In this document: positions 9,927-18,353 of the stretch, piece after piece
Layout of the letters: each line of letters starts with the position of its first letter
Numbering within the stretch: position 1 is the stretch's first letter
Source of the DNA: Saprospiraceae bacterium
GTDB lineage: Bacteria > Bacteroidota > Bacteroidia > Chitinophagales > Saprospiraceae
Length of the DNA: 64,000 nt
Direction: 5' to 3'
NCBI GenBank assembly: GCA_020628095.1
Contig: JAHDFP010000013.1
Coordinates: 1-64,000, forward strand
The notes under the pieces: generated by a model
Database searches by the model: none
What the model saw: only the letters and a program-made list of their open reading frames with translations
Told to the model about the DNA's origin: nothing
Position numbers and translations under genes: made by a program

Positions 9927-10676
9927 TTATTTTTTATTTAGTCTTTTAATGATAAGATGAGCTAATGCCTCGGCACCAGAAGGGTCTTGCGCAGTCATCA
10001 GCCGACCATCCTTGACGACATATCCATCCCATCCTTCTTTGGAGTAAGAAAACAGACCACCATGTGCATTTACTTCTTCATCTATACTGAAAGGGAAAGA
10101 CTCGTAATACTCAGACTCTCTGTTTTCAAAGGCATCGGGGAATCCGCAGAGTTTTTTATTCTTGATAAGATAGTCATCCTTTATTTTGATCTGGGTGATT
10201 CCTGCTGTGCCATGACATATTGCTGCGACGATGCCTTGATTATTCTCATGTATCTCTTCGGCAATAGCTAATAGATGTTTGTCATAAGGCACATCATACA
10301 TGGCGGCTCCGCCTCCACAATAAAATATGGCGACATACTCAGAGGCTATAACATCTTTGGATGGGATGGTATTTTTGAGCTTGTCCATAAAATCCTGATC
10401 ATACAGATAGTTATGATCTGTCACATGAGCGTATCTTATATATCCCAATGGAACAGACCCACCCTCTGGACTAACCAGATCGACCTCGTATCCTGCCTTT
10501 ATAAACAGATCATAGGGGATGATGAGTTCTTCGTAATGGTTGGCCGTTTTGATTTTGGTATCTCCATAATACTCGGCATTTGATAGTACCATAAGTATCT
10601 TGGATTGAGACTGTCCATGGACACCTACTGCGAAAATCAAAAACAGAAAAAGCCAAATTAATCCATTAGCATTCAT
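9927..10676 (-). CDS. Exported DJ-1/PfpI (Hsp31-like) protein
   Basis: A 249-residue protein counted from the ATG at 10676, chosen because it starts a clean signal peptide (MNANGLIWLF... to about residue 22) and just follows the upstream stop; an ATG 7 codons earlier would overlap that gene. The nucleophile elbow AAICHGTAG puts the reactive Cys at 154, followed by His155, with acidic residues at Glu49-Glu50. Hsp31/DJ-1 proteins act as deglycases, chaperones or glyoxalases. An exported member is less usual. It sits between an NTF2-like lipoprotein and an S12 pseudoenzyme in one operon. Confidence 0.85.
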   Translation of the reverse strand: MNANGLIWLFLFLIFAVGVHGQSQSKILMVLSNAEYYGDTKIKTANHYEELIIPYDLFIKAGYEVDLVSPEGGSVPLGYIRYAHVTDHNYLYDQDFMDKLKNTIPSKDVIASEYVAIFYCGGGAAMYDVPYDKHLLAIAEEIHENNQGIVAAICHGTAGITQIKIKDDYLIKNKKLCGFPDAFENRESEYYESFPFSIDEEVNAHGGLFSYSKEGWDGYVVKDGRLMTAQDPSGAEALAHLIIKRLNKK

Positions 10677-10680
10677 CAGC

Positions 10681-11109
10681 TTATTCTTTAGCAACATTAG
10701 CAGATATTTTGTCTACGATATACCAGCGATCATCTATTTTCATCATATTGAAATAGTCTGTAAATAATCGCTCTTTGGTTTCCAGTTCACATTTGGCAGA
10801 AGCGATAGGTCCTGTAATATCGAGTGTAATAATTCTGCCTTCTGCACCTTCCAGCTTTGGTCTTGGCTTGAAATTGCTTAGGTACTGATTACGCGTACGC
10901 ATTCCAAACTCTCCCCTTGGAAAAAACTTAAGGTGGCAGGTACTGTGCATGGCACTACCGACCTTGAGGCTATCACCCGTCAGCCATCCATCGAAATAAG
11001 TATTGATGGTTTGCTCGATTGATTTGGCATCCGCGTTATTGGTAATTGGTTGAGTGGATTGCTGACAAGCCCAAAATGACAGTATTAATGGGACAACTAA
11101 ATATCTCAT
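10681..11109 (-). CDS. NTF2-like (putative lumazine-binding) lipoprotein
   Basis: A 142-residue protein with a lipoprotein signal peptide (Cys15 in SFWACQQ) and one NTF2-like cone-shaped domain: helix IEQTINTYFDGWLTGDSLKVGSAMH (about 31-55), then beta-strands ending in the MMKIDDRWYIVDKI segment typical of the putative lumazine-binding family. Small enzymes and ligand binders use this fold; no substrate is evident. It is the first gene of a three-gene operon with the DJ-1-like and S12-like genes. Its upstream region carries two palindromes (11175-11185 and 11193-11219) that could be operators. Confidence 0.8.
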   Translation of the reverse strand: MRYLVVPLILSFWACQQSTQPITNNADAKSIEQTINTYFDGWLTGDSLKVGSAMHSTCHLKFFPRGEFGMRTRNQYLSNFKPRPKLEGAEGRIITLDITGPIASAKCELETKERLFTDYFNMMKIDDRWYIVDKISANVAKE

Positions 11110-11174
11110 GTTATTATATTGATTATTAGAATAAGCATCAAATTGATTGACAAATCAAAACTAATTTTAATTAC

Positions 11175-11185
11175 CTGATAATCAG
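11175..11185. promoter_or_regulatory. Palindrome CTGATAATCAG upstream of NTF2-like operon
   Basis: An 11-base palindrome 65 bases upstream of the NTF2-like start codon. The same 11-mer, read on the other strand, occurs at 36451-36461, 60 bases upstream of an SRPBCC gene. It lies next to the larger inverted repeat at 11193-11219, which contains the same CAG/CTGAT half. A repressor or activator site is an inference. Confidence 0.4.
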
Positions 11186-11192
11186 TTATCTA

Positions 11193-11219
11193 TTATAAAT
11201 CAGGAGTGCTGATTTATAA
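11193..11219. promoter_or_regulatory. Perfect 11-bp inverted repeat, candidate operator
   Basis: Arms TTATAAATCAG (11193-11203) and CTGATTTATAA (11209-11219) are perfect inverse complements around a 5-base spacer. There is no T-run on either side, so it reads better as a protein-binding site than as a terminator for the AraC gene that ends at 11228. It lies 84 bases upstream of the NTF2-like operon. Confidence 0.5.
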
Positions 11220-11227
11220 ATCTGCAC

Positions 11228-12286
11228 TTAATTAAGGGCCGATTGCACCAGAGAATCTCTAAATCGGGAGGGGGTCATACCGACTATTTTCTTGAAAGAA
11301 GCGAAGAATGTAGATTTGGAATTAAAGCCACATTCGTAACCTATAGCTTCCAAGGTCAGATTGTCATCTGACTGCAATCTGGATTTCGCCTCTGATATGC
11401 GGTATTCGTTGACCCATTGAGGGAATCCTTTGCCGATGTTATCATTGAGCAGTTGTGAGATGGTATGAGGAAGTACATTCATGCGTTTTGCCAGTGCAGG
11501 GAGCTTGAGATTAGCATCACGGTATAGTTTTTCTTCTTCCATGACTTTTTTGAGATTATGGTACAAGAGAGAGGCCACCTTGTCGTCGATTCGTTTATTA
11601 CGGTATTTAGGGCTATGAGTATTAGGATTAGTCTGGTGCTTTTTACCAAATAGAACTAATACCACGAGCAGATAAAGCATAAACGAGAACAACAAAGCAC
11701 CAAGGATATAAGACGTGATGCCCACAAAGTAATAAGCCGCCCATATCACCATATTACCGACCAAGAGGCTCAAGACCCAAAAATCTAATCCGTCTAACTT
11801 AGTGGAACTATCGGTTGTTTTACTAAGAATAGGTCGCGCCTTAATCAAGGCCAACACAGAATAAGCCAACCAACTCAAATAAATGAACTTAATCACATAA
11901 GGTCTCCATAGATCTACATGATGCTCGAAAGGATACAAAAAACCAAACACCAAGGCGATCGGCGTGAGTACAGCAAGATGCCATTTCCACTTTCTATCTA
12001 TCTTCTCTGGACTATCAAACAAAGAAGAGATATACAGATAGAGAAACGGCCCTATAAAAAAACAAGCCGTCAAACCGAACTGCAAATAACTGAAAGCAAG
12101 ATCAGAGTTAAAATAAAAGAATACGGACTTCCCGATTCTGATGCTATAGCATATAAATAGGGCACCTAAGAAATAATTAGATAATTGCTTGGGTTTTGCG
12201 ACAAATAAGAAATATAGCCCCATCAACATCCCATTAAAAGCACCAAGCCCACTAAAAAAGAATAATAACTCTCTACTTATCTCCAT
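11228..12286 (-). CDS. Membrane-anchored AraC-family regulator
   Basis: A 352-residue protein with about seven hydrophobic helices in residues 5-215 (the first around FSGLGAFNGMLMGLYFLFVA) and a cytoplasmic AraC-type DNA-binding domain in the last 100 residues, including LTLEAIGYECGFNSKSTFFASFKK, the second helix-turn-helix. Membrane-embedded AraC regulators are common in Bacteroidota. It lies just upstream of the NTF2-like/DJ-1/S12 operon in the same direction, which makes that operon its likeliest target. The signal it senses cannot be read from the sequence. Confidence 0.88.
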   Translation of the reverse strand: MEISRELLFFFSGLGAFNGMLMGLYFLFVAKPKQLSNYFLGALFICYSIRIGKSVFFYFNSDLAFSYLQFGLTACFFIGPFLYLYISSLFDSPEKIDRKWKWHLAVLTPIALVFGFLYPFEHHVDLWRPYVIKFIYLSWLAYSVLALIKARPILSKTTDSSTKLDGLDFWVLSLLVGNMVIWAAYYFVGITSYILGALLFSFMLYLLVVLVLFGKKHQTNPNTHSPKYRNKRIDDKVASLLYHNLKKVMEEEKLYRDANLKLPALAKRMNVLPHTISQLLNDNIGKGFPQWVNEYRISEAKSRLQSDDNLTLEAIGYECGFNSKSTFFASFKKIVGMTPSRFRDSLVQSALN

Positions 12287-12416
12287 ACTGTATTATAACA
12301 ACTTTTCTTTCTATTGCCAATATAATATAACCAATGGTGATGACATCTTATTTTAGATGAACAGTATTTTAACAGGGATCGGATTTTGAATCTTGATTTC
12401 GGCTTGGCTGAGAGCA

Positions 12417-13139
12417 CTAATCTCTACTCACCAGATTAGTCTTCACATAATTCTCGACGAAAGCTTCCTTATAACTCGGACCAAGTGGCAATTCGTAATT
12501 ATTGGTATATATCGTATCTGTGTCGATAGATAAGACTTGCTTGACTTGGACTATATAAGATTTAGATACTCTTGCGAATTGTTGAGCGGGTAATTTAGAG
12601 AGGATAGTTTTGACATTCATCGGGGTCATGTATTTCTTGTCAAGCGTATGAATGACCACATAGTCTTTCATTCCTTTGATATAATGTATGTCATCATAGA
12701 AGATTTTGACATACTTACGACTAGATTTGATATACATGAATTTCTCTTCGTACTCGGAGACACTCGGTTCATTATCCTTTTGGAGGCTTAGATAGTCTTG
12801 GACCTTAGAGACGGCTTTGTAGAATCTCTCAAAACGGATAGGCTTAACCAGATAGTCGACGACATCCAATTCGTAAGATTCCAGTGCATACTGAGGATAA
12901 GCCGTTGTCAGTATCACTTGGTGACTTGATTTGAGTTGACGAAGAAATTCTAAGCCATTGATGCCTGGCATTTCGATATCCAAAAAAATAAGTTGCACTT
13001 CTTCTCTTTTGAGAAACTCATCCGCATTCATTGCATTACCAAATTCTGAAACATATTCCAGATAAGGTACTTGATCTGCATTAAGTCTTATACCTTCTCT
13101 TGCCAGTGGCTCATCGTCTACTATAATATACCTTATCAT
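12417..13139 (-). CDS. LytTR-family response regulator
   Basis: A 240-residue regulator with a receiver domain (phosphoacceptor Asp54 in IFLDIEMPG, acidic pair in VDDEP, conserved Lys in VDYLVKP) and a C-terminal LytTR DNA-binding domain (about 135-235). Its ATG overlaps the stop of the kinase gene (ATGA), so the kinase and regulator form one operon. LytTR proteins bind direct repeats spaced about two helical turns, and such repeats occur at 14212-14261 ahead of the operon. Confidence 0.93.
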   Translation of the reverse strand: MIRYIIVDDEPLAREGIRLNADQVPYLEYVSEFGNAMNADEFLKREEVQLIFLDIEMPGINGLEFLRQLKSSHQVILTTAYPQYALESYELDVVDYLVKPIRFERFYKAVSKVQDYLSLQKDNEPSVSEYEEKFMYIKSSRKYVKIFYDDIHYIKGMKDYVVIHTLDKKYMTPMNVKTILSKLPAQQFARVSKSYIVQVKQVLSIDTDTIYTNNYELPLGPSYKEAFVENYVKTNLVSRD

Positions 13140-14176
13140 ATATTCGTAATCTTTAGTTCGACATGATATTGACCATCTTTCTCGTAATGACTCAGGGTAT
13201 GATTATCAGGATAGGCCAACTCTAATCTTCTCGTCGCATTAGTCAATCCAATACCGCCTATTTCATTTGACCTATAAGTCCCAATATCATTTATACAAGT
13301 AAAGGAAAAATCATTATCCAGCACTTCTATACTGATGTGAATAATGGACTTTTCTATTCCGTCCGTCTTACTATACTTAAAGGCGTTTTCCACAAAGGGC
13401 AATAAGATGAGCGGTTTGATAAATTTAGTTGCAATTGGTCTATTAGTGTTGAGTTGTATTTCTATGTCCGATCTCCGTAGCTTCTCTATATTAATATAAT
13501 TATTGATGTATTCTATTTCTTTACTTAATGGGACGGAGTCTTCATCGCATTCGTATAGCTGATATCTGAGCATATCAGAAAGCTGCAATATTGTTTCGGG
13601 CAAGCTATCATCCTTCTTTTTAGACATGACATAGATATTATTCAATGTATTGAATAAAAAGTGGGGATTAACCTGTGTCTTAAGATATGCCAGTTCTGTC
13701 TGCAAATTAGTTTCGCTGAGATTTCTGATCTTATTATTTTGTTGATAAAGGTATGAAGTGAGCTTTAGCGCAACGGCCATAAGGATAATTGCCGTATTAG
13801 TGACGAATGCCGCCAATTGGTATGTAATCGAGAAGGTATCACCAAAGATTTCTCCATAAAAGAAATACTCGAAGACCTGTATTGCGACGACGGATAAGAC
13901 CGTAAATAAGATGTACAAGAACACCTTACCCTTGAGAAAATATCTTGGTAACAAAAAATACAGATTGAAATAGACTATGGACGCATAGAAGAAAAAATCT
14001 ACAATAACCTCCCACCAATAAAGCACCAATGGCTCCGTCACACCGACGAAACTCAATAGCTCGTCACTATACACGAATAGCCAAAATAGCAAGTGCCTGA
14101 CCAATCGATAACTTTTACCAAAAACGAACTGCTCTCCTGTGTTATAATTCTTCACATTTGTTGACTCTGACTTCAA
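13136..14176 (-). CDS. LytS/YehU-type sensor histidine kinase
   Basis: A 346-residue kinase with four or five transmembrane helices (about 28-140), a short linker, and a His_kinase domain whose phosphoacceptor is His172 in QVNPHFLFNTLNN. The ATP-binding part follows (LLPFVENAFKYSK, then IGGIGLTNATRRLE). No separate sensory domain is visible, so sensing is probably through the membrane helices. It overlaps the LytTR regulator by 4 bases and is divergent from the M43 protease gene. Confidence 0.92.
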   Translation of the reverse strand: MKSESTNVKNYNTGEQFVFGKSYRLVRHLLFWLFVYSDELLSFVGVTEPLVLYWWEVIVDFFFYASIVYFNLYFLLPRYFLKGKVFLYILFTVLSVVAIQVFEYFFYGEIFGDTFSITYQLAAFVTNTAIILMAVALKLTSYLYQQNNKIRNLSETNLQTELAYLKTQVNPHFLFNTLNNIYVMSKKKDDSLPETILQLSDMLRYQLYECDEDSVPLSKEIEYINNYINIEKLRRSDIEIQLNTNRPIATKFIKPLILLPFVENAFKYSKTDGIEKSIIHISIEVLDNDFSFTCINDIGTYRSNEIGGIGLTNATRRLELAYPDNHTLSHYEKDGQYHVELKITNI

Positions 14177-14211
14177 ATTTATTCAATTATGCAGTCCCGT
14201 TTTCTGGGAAA

Positions 14212-14261
14212 GTATAATAAAACCCTACCTAAGTATAATAACCCTCTCGTCGTCGTATAAT
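14212..14261. promoter_or_regulatory. Three GTATAAT boxes at 21-22 bp spacing, candidate LytTR operator
   Basis: GTATAAT occurs at 14212-14218, 14233-14239 and 14255-14261. The first two are part of an identical 11-mer AAGTATAATAA (14210-14220, 14231-14241). Direct repeats with a 21-bp period are the usual target of LytTR regulators such as AgrA and ComE. The array lies between the kinase start (14176) and the M43 protease (14349), so it could control either. Confidence 0.5.
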
Positions 14262-14348
14262 CTGCGCTAATTGCCACGTTTTCCCCGTGTAATTTTATAG
14301 TAGTAATACCCGATGAATGTTTTTCTTAACTCGTTAAAACTAAAAATC

Positions 14349-16376
14349 ATGAAGAGTAGTATTAATTATCTTTTCGCATTTCTCAGTATCATTATAGTTT
14401 TCGCTTCGTGTACAGAGGATTCTATTTCTACAGAAGAAAGCATCGGAATAGAACAGAACATTGACCAACCTGTAGCACATGAAGGTCATCGTAATTGTGG
14501 TCATAATCATCACATGGACAAGCTATTATCTAATCCTGACTACAAAAAAGCTCATGAGGCTAAAGTAGAGAAACTCAGAAAGTATAGCGCTAACTTGTCT
14601 AATACTAAAAGTGCATGTGCATCACCTACTAAGCTACCTGTAGCTATTCATTATCAGGGTGTAAACAATCCTGACTTGGGATGTCTAAGAAGTCTTGCAG
14701 TAGAGTCTATAGACGCGCTTAACAAGGATATACAAGGAACTAATTCTGACATCTCACAATGGAATGATATCGCCACAGTCAATTTTCCAGGCATACAAAG
14801 TGGAGAAGCATGTCTTGAGTTTGTCATAGCGAGTAAAAATCACCCATCTGGATTCGGTCTTGTCGATGGAGATCTTGCAGTAACAGTTAATCAGACCAAC
14901 AATGATTATGACAACAGATGGAATGGTTATATAAATATATTCGTGATTCCTAATACAGGCGTATTAGGTTATGCTCCACTCGGAGGATCCGGCAACGGTG
15001 ACGGTATGGTCATAGATGCAGGAGCATTCGGACTTGGTTCAAAATGTGGCAATGTGGGTGCAAGCGCGCCTTTTAACTTAGGAAGAACACTAACACACGA
15101 GATGGGACATTACTTATTCCTAGATCATATCTGGGGAGGCGGATGTAACCAAGACGACGGCGTAGCAGATACTCCAGAACAATCCTCTGACTACGGTGGG
15201 TGCCCTCTTGTCGGTATGAGTAGTTGCGGCAGTAGAGATTTGCACATGAACTATATGGATTACACTAATGATGGTTGCATGTATATGTTTACCGCAGGTC
15301 AGTCTTCAGTTATAGAAAGCTATGTTGCCTCTAACTTAGGTAATGTTATAAGTAAAGGAAGTCAAGTATTAGGTAATTCTGGAGGAGACACTGATCCTGT
15401 ATGTGATGCACCTAATAATGTGAACGTATCTGATATAACAACTAGCTCGGCAAAAGTAAATTTCGGTGGTAATAGTACAGCTGGCTCTTATGAAGTAAGC
15501 TATAGAGTACAGAATACGACTAACTGGACCTCGAGCACGACATCATCTACGAGTACAACACTAAACGGACTAACAGCTGGCACTAATTATCAGGTCAAAG
15601 TAAGAAGTGTATGCGGAAATCAAACTTCTAATTACAGCACGACTGCAAATTTCCAAACAACAAGTTCTGGTGACAATAATGACGACACAACAGTACCAGA
15701 ATGCGGAACACCAGCTGGTCTTAACGCAGAAGTTATCTCAGAGACGGAAGCTAAAATATCTTGGAATCCAGTACAGGATGTGAGAAGATATCAACTGAGA
15801 ATAAGAGCACAAGGAACAAGTAGATGGACTTCGGTATCAACTAGAACTACAGAAAGGTTATTCAATACACTACAAAGTGGGGTGACTTATGAGTATAAAC
15901 TAAGAGCTAGGTGCAGTTTCGGATGGACAAGCTATACAGATACTAAAACATTTACCACAACAGTAGACACAGGTGATGATACGGGTGGAGAAGATCCTTC
16001 ATGTGTAGATATTAATTTCTTTATCAAATTTGATTACTACGCATCGGACATCAGCTGGGAACTATATAATCTTGACACGCAAGAGAGAGTAGATTATGGA
16101 GGATCATACAGAGATGGCACTAATAACTTCTCTAAAGATTTCTGCCTTCCTGATGGATGTTATTCCATTATCGTAGATGACTCTTATGGAGATGGAATAT
16201 GTTGTAGATATGGCGACGGATACTTCCAGTTATCAGAAAGCAATAACGTATTCGGATATGCGGAAGGTAACTTTGGATACTACTCGTTTATGGATTTCTG
16301 TATAGATAGCAGCCAAAGTCGTATCAAAAAGAAAGAAAGTGATGCTGCGAGCTTAGCTAAAGCGAAGAGAAAATAA
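14349..16376 (+). CDS. M43 (pappalysin-type) metalloprotease lipoprotein with two fibronectin III domains
   Basis: A 675-residue protein. I chose the ATG at 14349 because it opens a lipoprotein signal peptide with Cys21 (IIVFASC); an in-frame ATG 12 codons earlier has no such fit. A GHRNCGHNHH segment lies in the N-terminal region. The zinc site HEMGHYLFLDH (His250, Glu251, His254, His260) and the downstream MNYMDY Met-turn mark the M43B family. Two fibronectin III repeats (about 354-440 and 455-540) and a Cys-rich jelly-roll-like C-terminal domain follow. It is probably surface-attached and degrades extracellular proteins. Confidence 0.9.
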   Translation: MKSSINYLFAFLSIIIVFASCTEDSISTEESIGIEQNIDQPVAHEGHRNCGHNHHMDKLLSNPDYKKAHEAKVEKLRKYSANLSNTKSACASPTKLPVAIHYQGVNNPDLGCLRSLAVESIDALNKDIQGTNSDISQWNDIATVNFPGIQSGEACLEFVIASKNHPSGFGLVDGDLAVTVNQTNNDYDNRWNGYINIFVIPNTGVLGYAPLGGSGNGDGMVIDAGAFGLGSKCGNVGASAPFNLGRTLTHEMGHYLFLDHIWGGGCNQDDGVADTPEQSSDYGGCPLVGMSSCGSRDLHMNYMDYTNDGCMYMFTAGQSSVIESYVASNLGNVISKGSQVLGNSGGDTDPVCDAPNNVNVSDITTSSAKVNFGGNSTAGSYEVSYRVQNTTNWTSSTTSSTSTTLNGLTAGTNYQVKVRSVCGNQTSNYSTTANFQTTSSGDNNDDTTVPECGTPAGLNAEVISETEAKISWNPVQDVRRYQLRIRAQGTSRWTSVSTRTTERLFNTLQSGVTYEYKLRARCSFGWTSYTDTKTFTTTVDTGDDTGGEDPSCVDINFFIKFDYYASDISWELYNLDTQERVDYGGSYRDGTNNFSKDFCLPDGCYSIIVDDSYGDGICCRYGDGYFQLSESNNVFGYAEGNFGYYSFMDFCIDSSQSRIKKKESDAASLAKAKRK

Positions 16377-16403
16377 GAACTTAGTAAAAGTTTGAAAATA
16401 TGT

Positions 16404-16437
16404 AGAGGAGCATCCCGATGGGGTGTTCCTCTTTTTT
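16404..16437 (+). terminator. Rho-independent terminator after the M43 protease gene
   Basis: Stem AGAGGAGCATCCC (16404-16416) and GGGGTGTTCCTCT (16420-16432), with two G-U pairs, a GAT loop and a run of six T. Confidence 0.85.
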
Positions 16438-16483
16438 GTTTCTACAATTCTTTTATCTATAATAGCAATACAATTATTACAAA

Positions 16484-17101
16484 ATGCCCACCACTGGCGG
16501 TCCACTAAATAAGCTCAACGGTGCTATGGCCATCTCAGCACCACATAATAGCGTACCCGTCATGAAACTTATAAAAGCACATCGCCCAATGAGCAGAAGT
16601 GCTTTGGTAGACCTCATAGAATACCATCATATCAATGATTGCTCTTGCGGTATAAAAAGTCAGGGCACGGTATATGATTTTGGTCAAAATCTGTATAAAT
16701 CACAAAAAGAATATTGGGGAGAATACCGATATAGCTTAGCCGAGTGTATTCAGTGGGAATATGATCTATTTATTACTAACTCGCTGAAGGGAAGCCTCAT
16801 GGAGAAAAAAGCCCTCAGTGCTCTGAAGTCAAATAGTCAGATAACATTCCTTGAAACCAATGGCTATATAGACGAAGACCTGAGAATAGACATCCTAGCA
16901 AACCATGAAAACGATGATATAGCAGGTATCCAAGTCAAACCATCTTCTTACAAAAAGATGAGACAAAACGTCAAACGAAGAAATACTATAGCTCATCAAA
17001 AATGGAATAAACCAGTCTATTACCTCTACTATGATGACAAAGAATCTTTCGAGAATATCCAAGAAATAAAGGAGTCCCTTTCTGCCCTTATAGTCACTTA
17101 G
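16484..17101 (+). CDS. Type II restriction endonuclease, MjaI-like
   Basis: A 205-residue soluble protein. The TTGGPLNKLNGAMAIS start and the core IDIL...IAGIQVKPSSY fit my memory of the MjaI (CTAG-cutting) restriction family. A PD-(D/E)xK-like site is visible as Asp136...Gln150-Val-Lys152, with Gln in the usual acidic position. It is convergent with a SPPY-type DNA methyltransferase, the stops being 20 bases apart, which supports a restriction-modification pair. The recognition sequence is inferred only from family resemblance. No controller protein gene is seen. Confidence 0.72.
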   Translation: MPTTGGPLNKLNGAMAISAPHNSVPVMKLIKAHRPMSRSALVDLIEYHHINDCSCGIKSQGTVYDFGQNLYKSQKEYWGEYRYSLAECIQWEYDLFITNSLKGSLMEKKALSALKSNSQITFLETNGYIDEDLRIDILANHENDDIAGIQVKPSSYKKMRQNVKRRNTIAHQKWNKPVYYLYYDDKESFENIQEIKESLSALIVT

Positions 17102-17121
17102 ACAAAGGGCATAAAGCAAAA

Positions 17122-18216
17122 CTAAATGGTCCTGTAACTAGCCACTATTGCTTCTGGTTCAGAATCAATCTTATCTATATGATATAGCATCATTTCTTTT
17201 TCTTGCGAGGTCATAACTTTGACCCCTAAGTTTTGGTTCTGATACTTTAGTGGTCCTTTAGACTGTTCCCTATTAAGAACGAACTCTTTTTGCTCAGCCA
17301 GTCGCCTGGTATTAATAGCATTAATATCGTCTAAATCTACGTCTAAAACAGATTGCCTTATTATCGGCTCGAATGACCTGTCTATTTCTACACCAATGCT
17401 ATTCCTGCCATTGACAATTGATGCTAACGTTGTCGTACCTGTCCCTAAAAAGGGGTCTAACACAGTATCACCATGCAACGAGTACATATTAATAAGTCGA
17501 TGAGGCACTTCTAATGGGTATGCGGCACTACGCTCTCTTCCCGCTTGACTTTTGAGCTTTTGACCAGTTCCTTTTAGATCCCAGAGGTCAGAAAACCATC
17601 TATTACGTTCTGCCCAGAAAAATGCGCTTTTCCTTCTTTTTTGTTTTTCTTCTTCTGATTTAAAAATCCTCTTATTGCCTTTTCTAAATACCAAAATCCA
17701 TTCATGCTCCAGAGTCACATAAGCACCAGAAGGTAACATCCCAGATCCCATAAATTTATTAGGCGCATTGGTTTGTTTTCTCCATATAATGTTAGGTAGG
17801 TTGACCATGCCTAGTGCTAAGAAAGATTGAATTATTCGACTGTGGTTAGGATATAGTTGAAATTTTTTATTGATGGTTCTTGTCGCATCTCCTATGTTGA
17901 TACAAACAAATCCGCCAGGAATCATTACCCGATACAATTCCTTCCACACTTTATCTAACTCCACGTGCATTAATTCGTAAGCCTGTTCTGCTCTATTCTC
18001 AGCGAATGACTTGCTAATCTCTGGATTTTGGAGTCCAAAAATATCATCCCACATGGCAATCATGGGATATGGCGGTGAGGTCACCACAAGTGCAATACTC
18101 TCATCAGCTATGGCATCCAAGGCATTGGCATTACAAAACAAAAACTGGTGATTAGTGGTAATGGTGGTATTATTTGATTCGTCAATATATGATGACGAAT
18201 ATCCATAATTACTCAC
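17122..18216 (-). CDS. DNA (N4-cytosine or N6-adenine) methyltransferase, MjaI-like
   Basis: A 364-residue amino-methyltransferase with a GTG start at 18216. Catalytic motif IV TSPPYP lies at residues 46-51, and the SAM-binding motif VLDPFLGTGTTTLA near residue 250, giving the beta-class order (IV, target recognition, I). SPPY is typical of N4-cytosine enzymes but does not exclude N6-adenine. It protects DNA from the partner nuclease encoded convergently. If the nuclease is MjaI-like, the site is CTAG; that is an inference. Confidence 0.88.
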   Translation of the reverse strand: MSNYGYSSSYIDESNNTTITTNHQFLFCNANALDAIADESIALVVTSPPYPMIAMWDDIFGLQNPEISKSFAENRAEQAYELMHVELDKVWKELYRVMIPGGFVCINIGDATRTINKKFQLYPNHSRIIQSFLALGMVNLPNIIWRKQTNAPNKFMGSGMLPSGAYVTLEHEWILVFRKGNKRIFKSEEEKQKRRKSAFFWAERNRWFSDLWDLKGTGQKLKSQAGRERSAAYPLEVPHRLINMYSLHGDTVLDPFLGTGTTTLASIVNGRNSIGVEIDRSFEPIIRQSVLDVDLDDINAINTRRLAEQKEFVLNREQSKGPLKYQNQNLGVKVMTSQEKEMMLYHIDKIDSEPEAIVASYRTI

Positions 18217-18285
18217 TATATATCATCCTAAAAGAAAGAAATTAATCAATTGACATTTTTAGTGTCTAGTAATACAGGCATAAAC

Positions 18286-18320
18286 AAAAAGAGCCGCCTG
18301 ACATAACATCAGACAGCTCT
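18286..18320 (-). terminator. Terminator of the OmpA-like/repeat-protein operon
   Basis: Read on the minus strand, AGAGCTGTCTGAT and GTCAGGCGGCTCT form a stem with mismatches followed by a run of five T (18290-18286). Confidence 0.75.
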
Positions 18321-18353
18321 TGGTTGTTCTTTCATAGTAAGGGAGTGTGTAGT

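Noticed and set aside
11193-11219. Inverted repeat considered as terminator of the AraC gene
   Set aside because: There is no T-run after the stem on the minus strand and the stem is AT-rich; an operator fits better.
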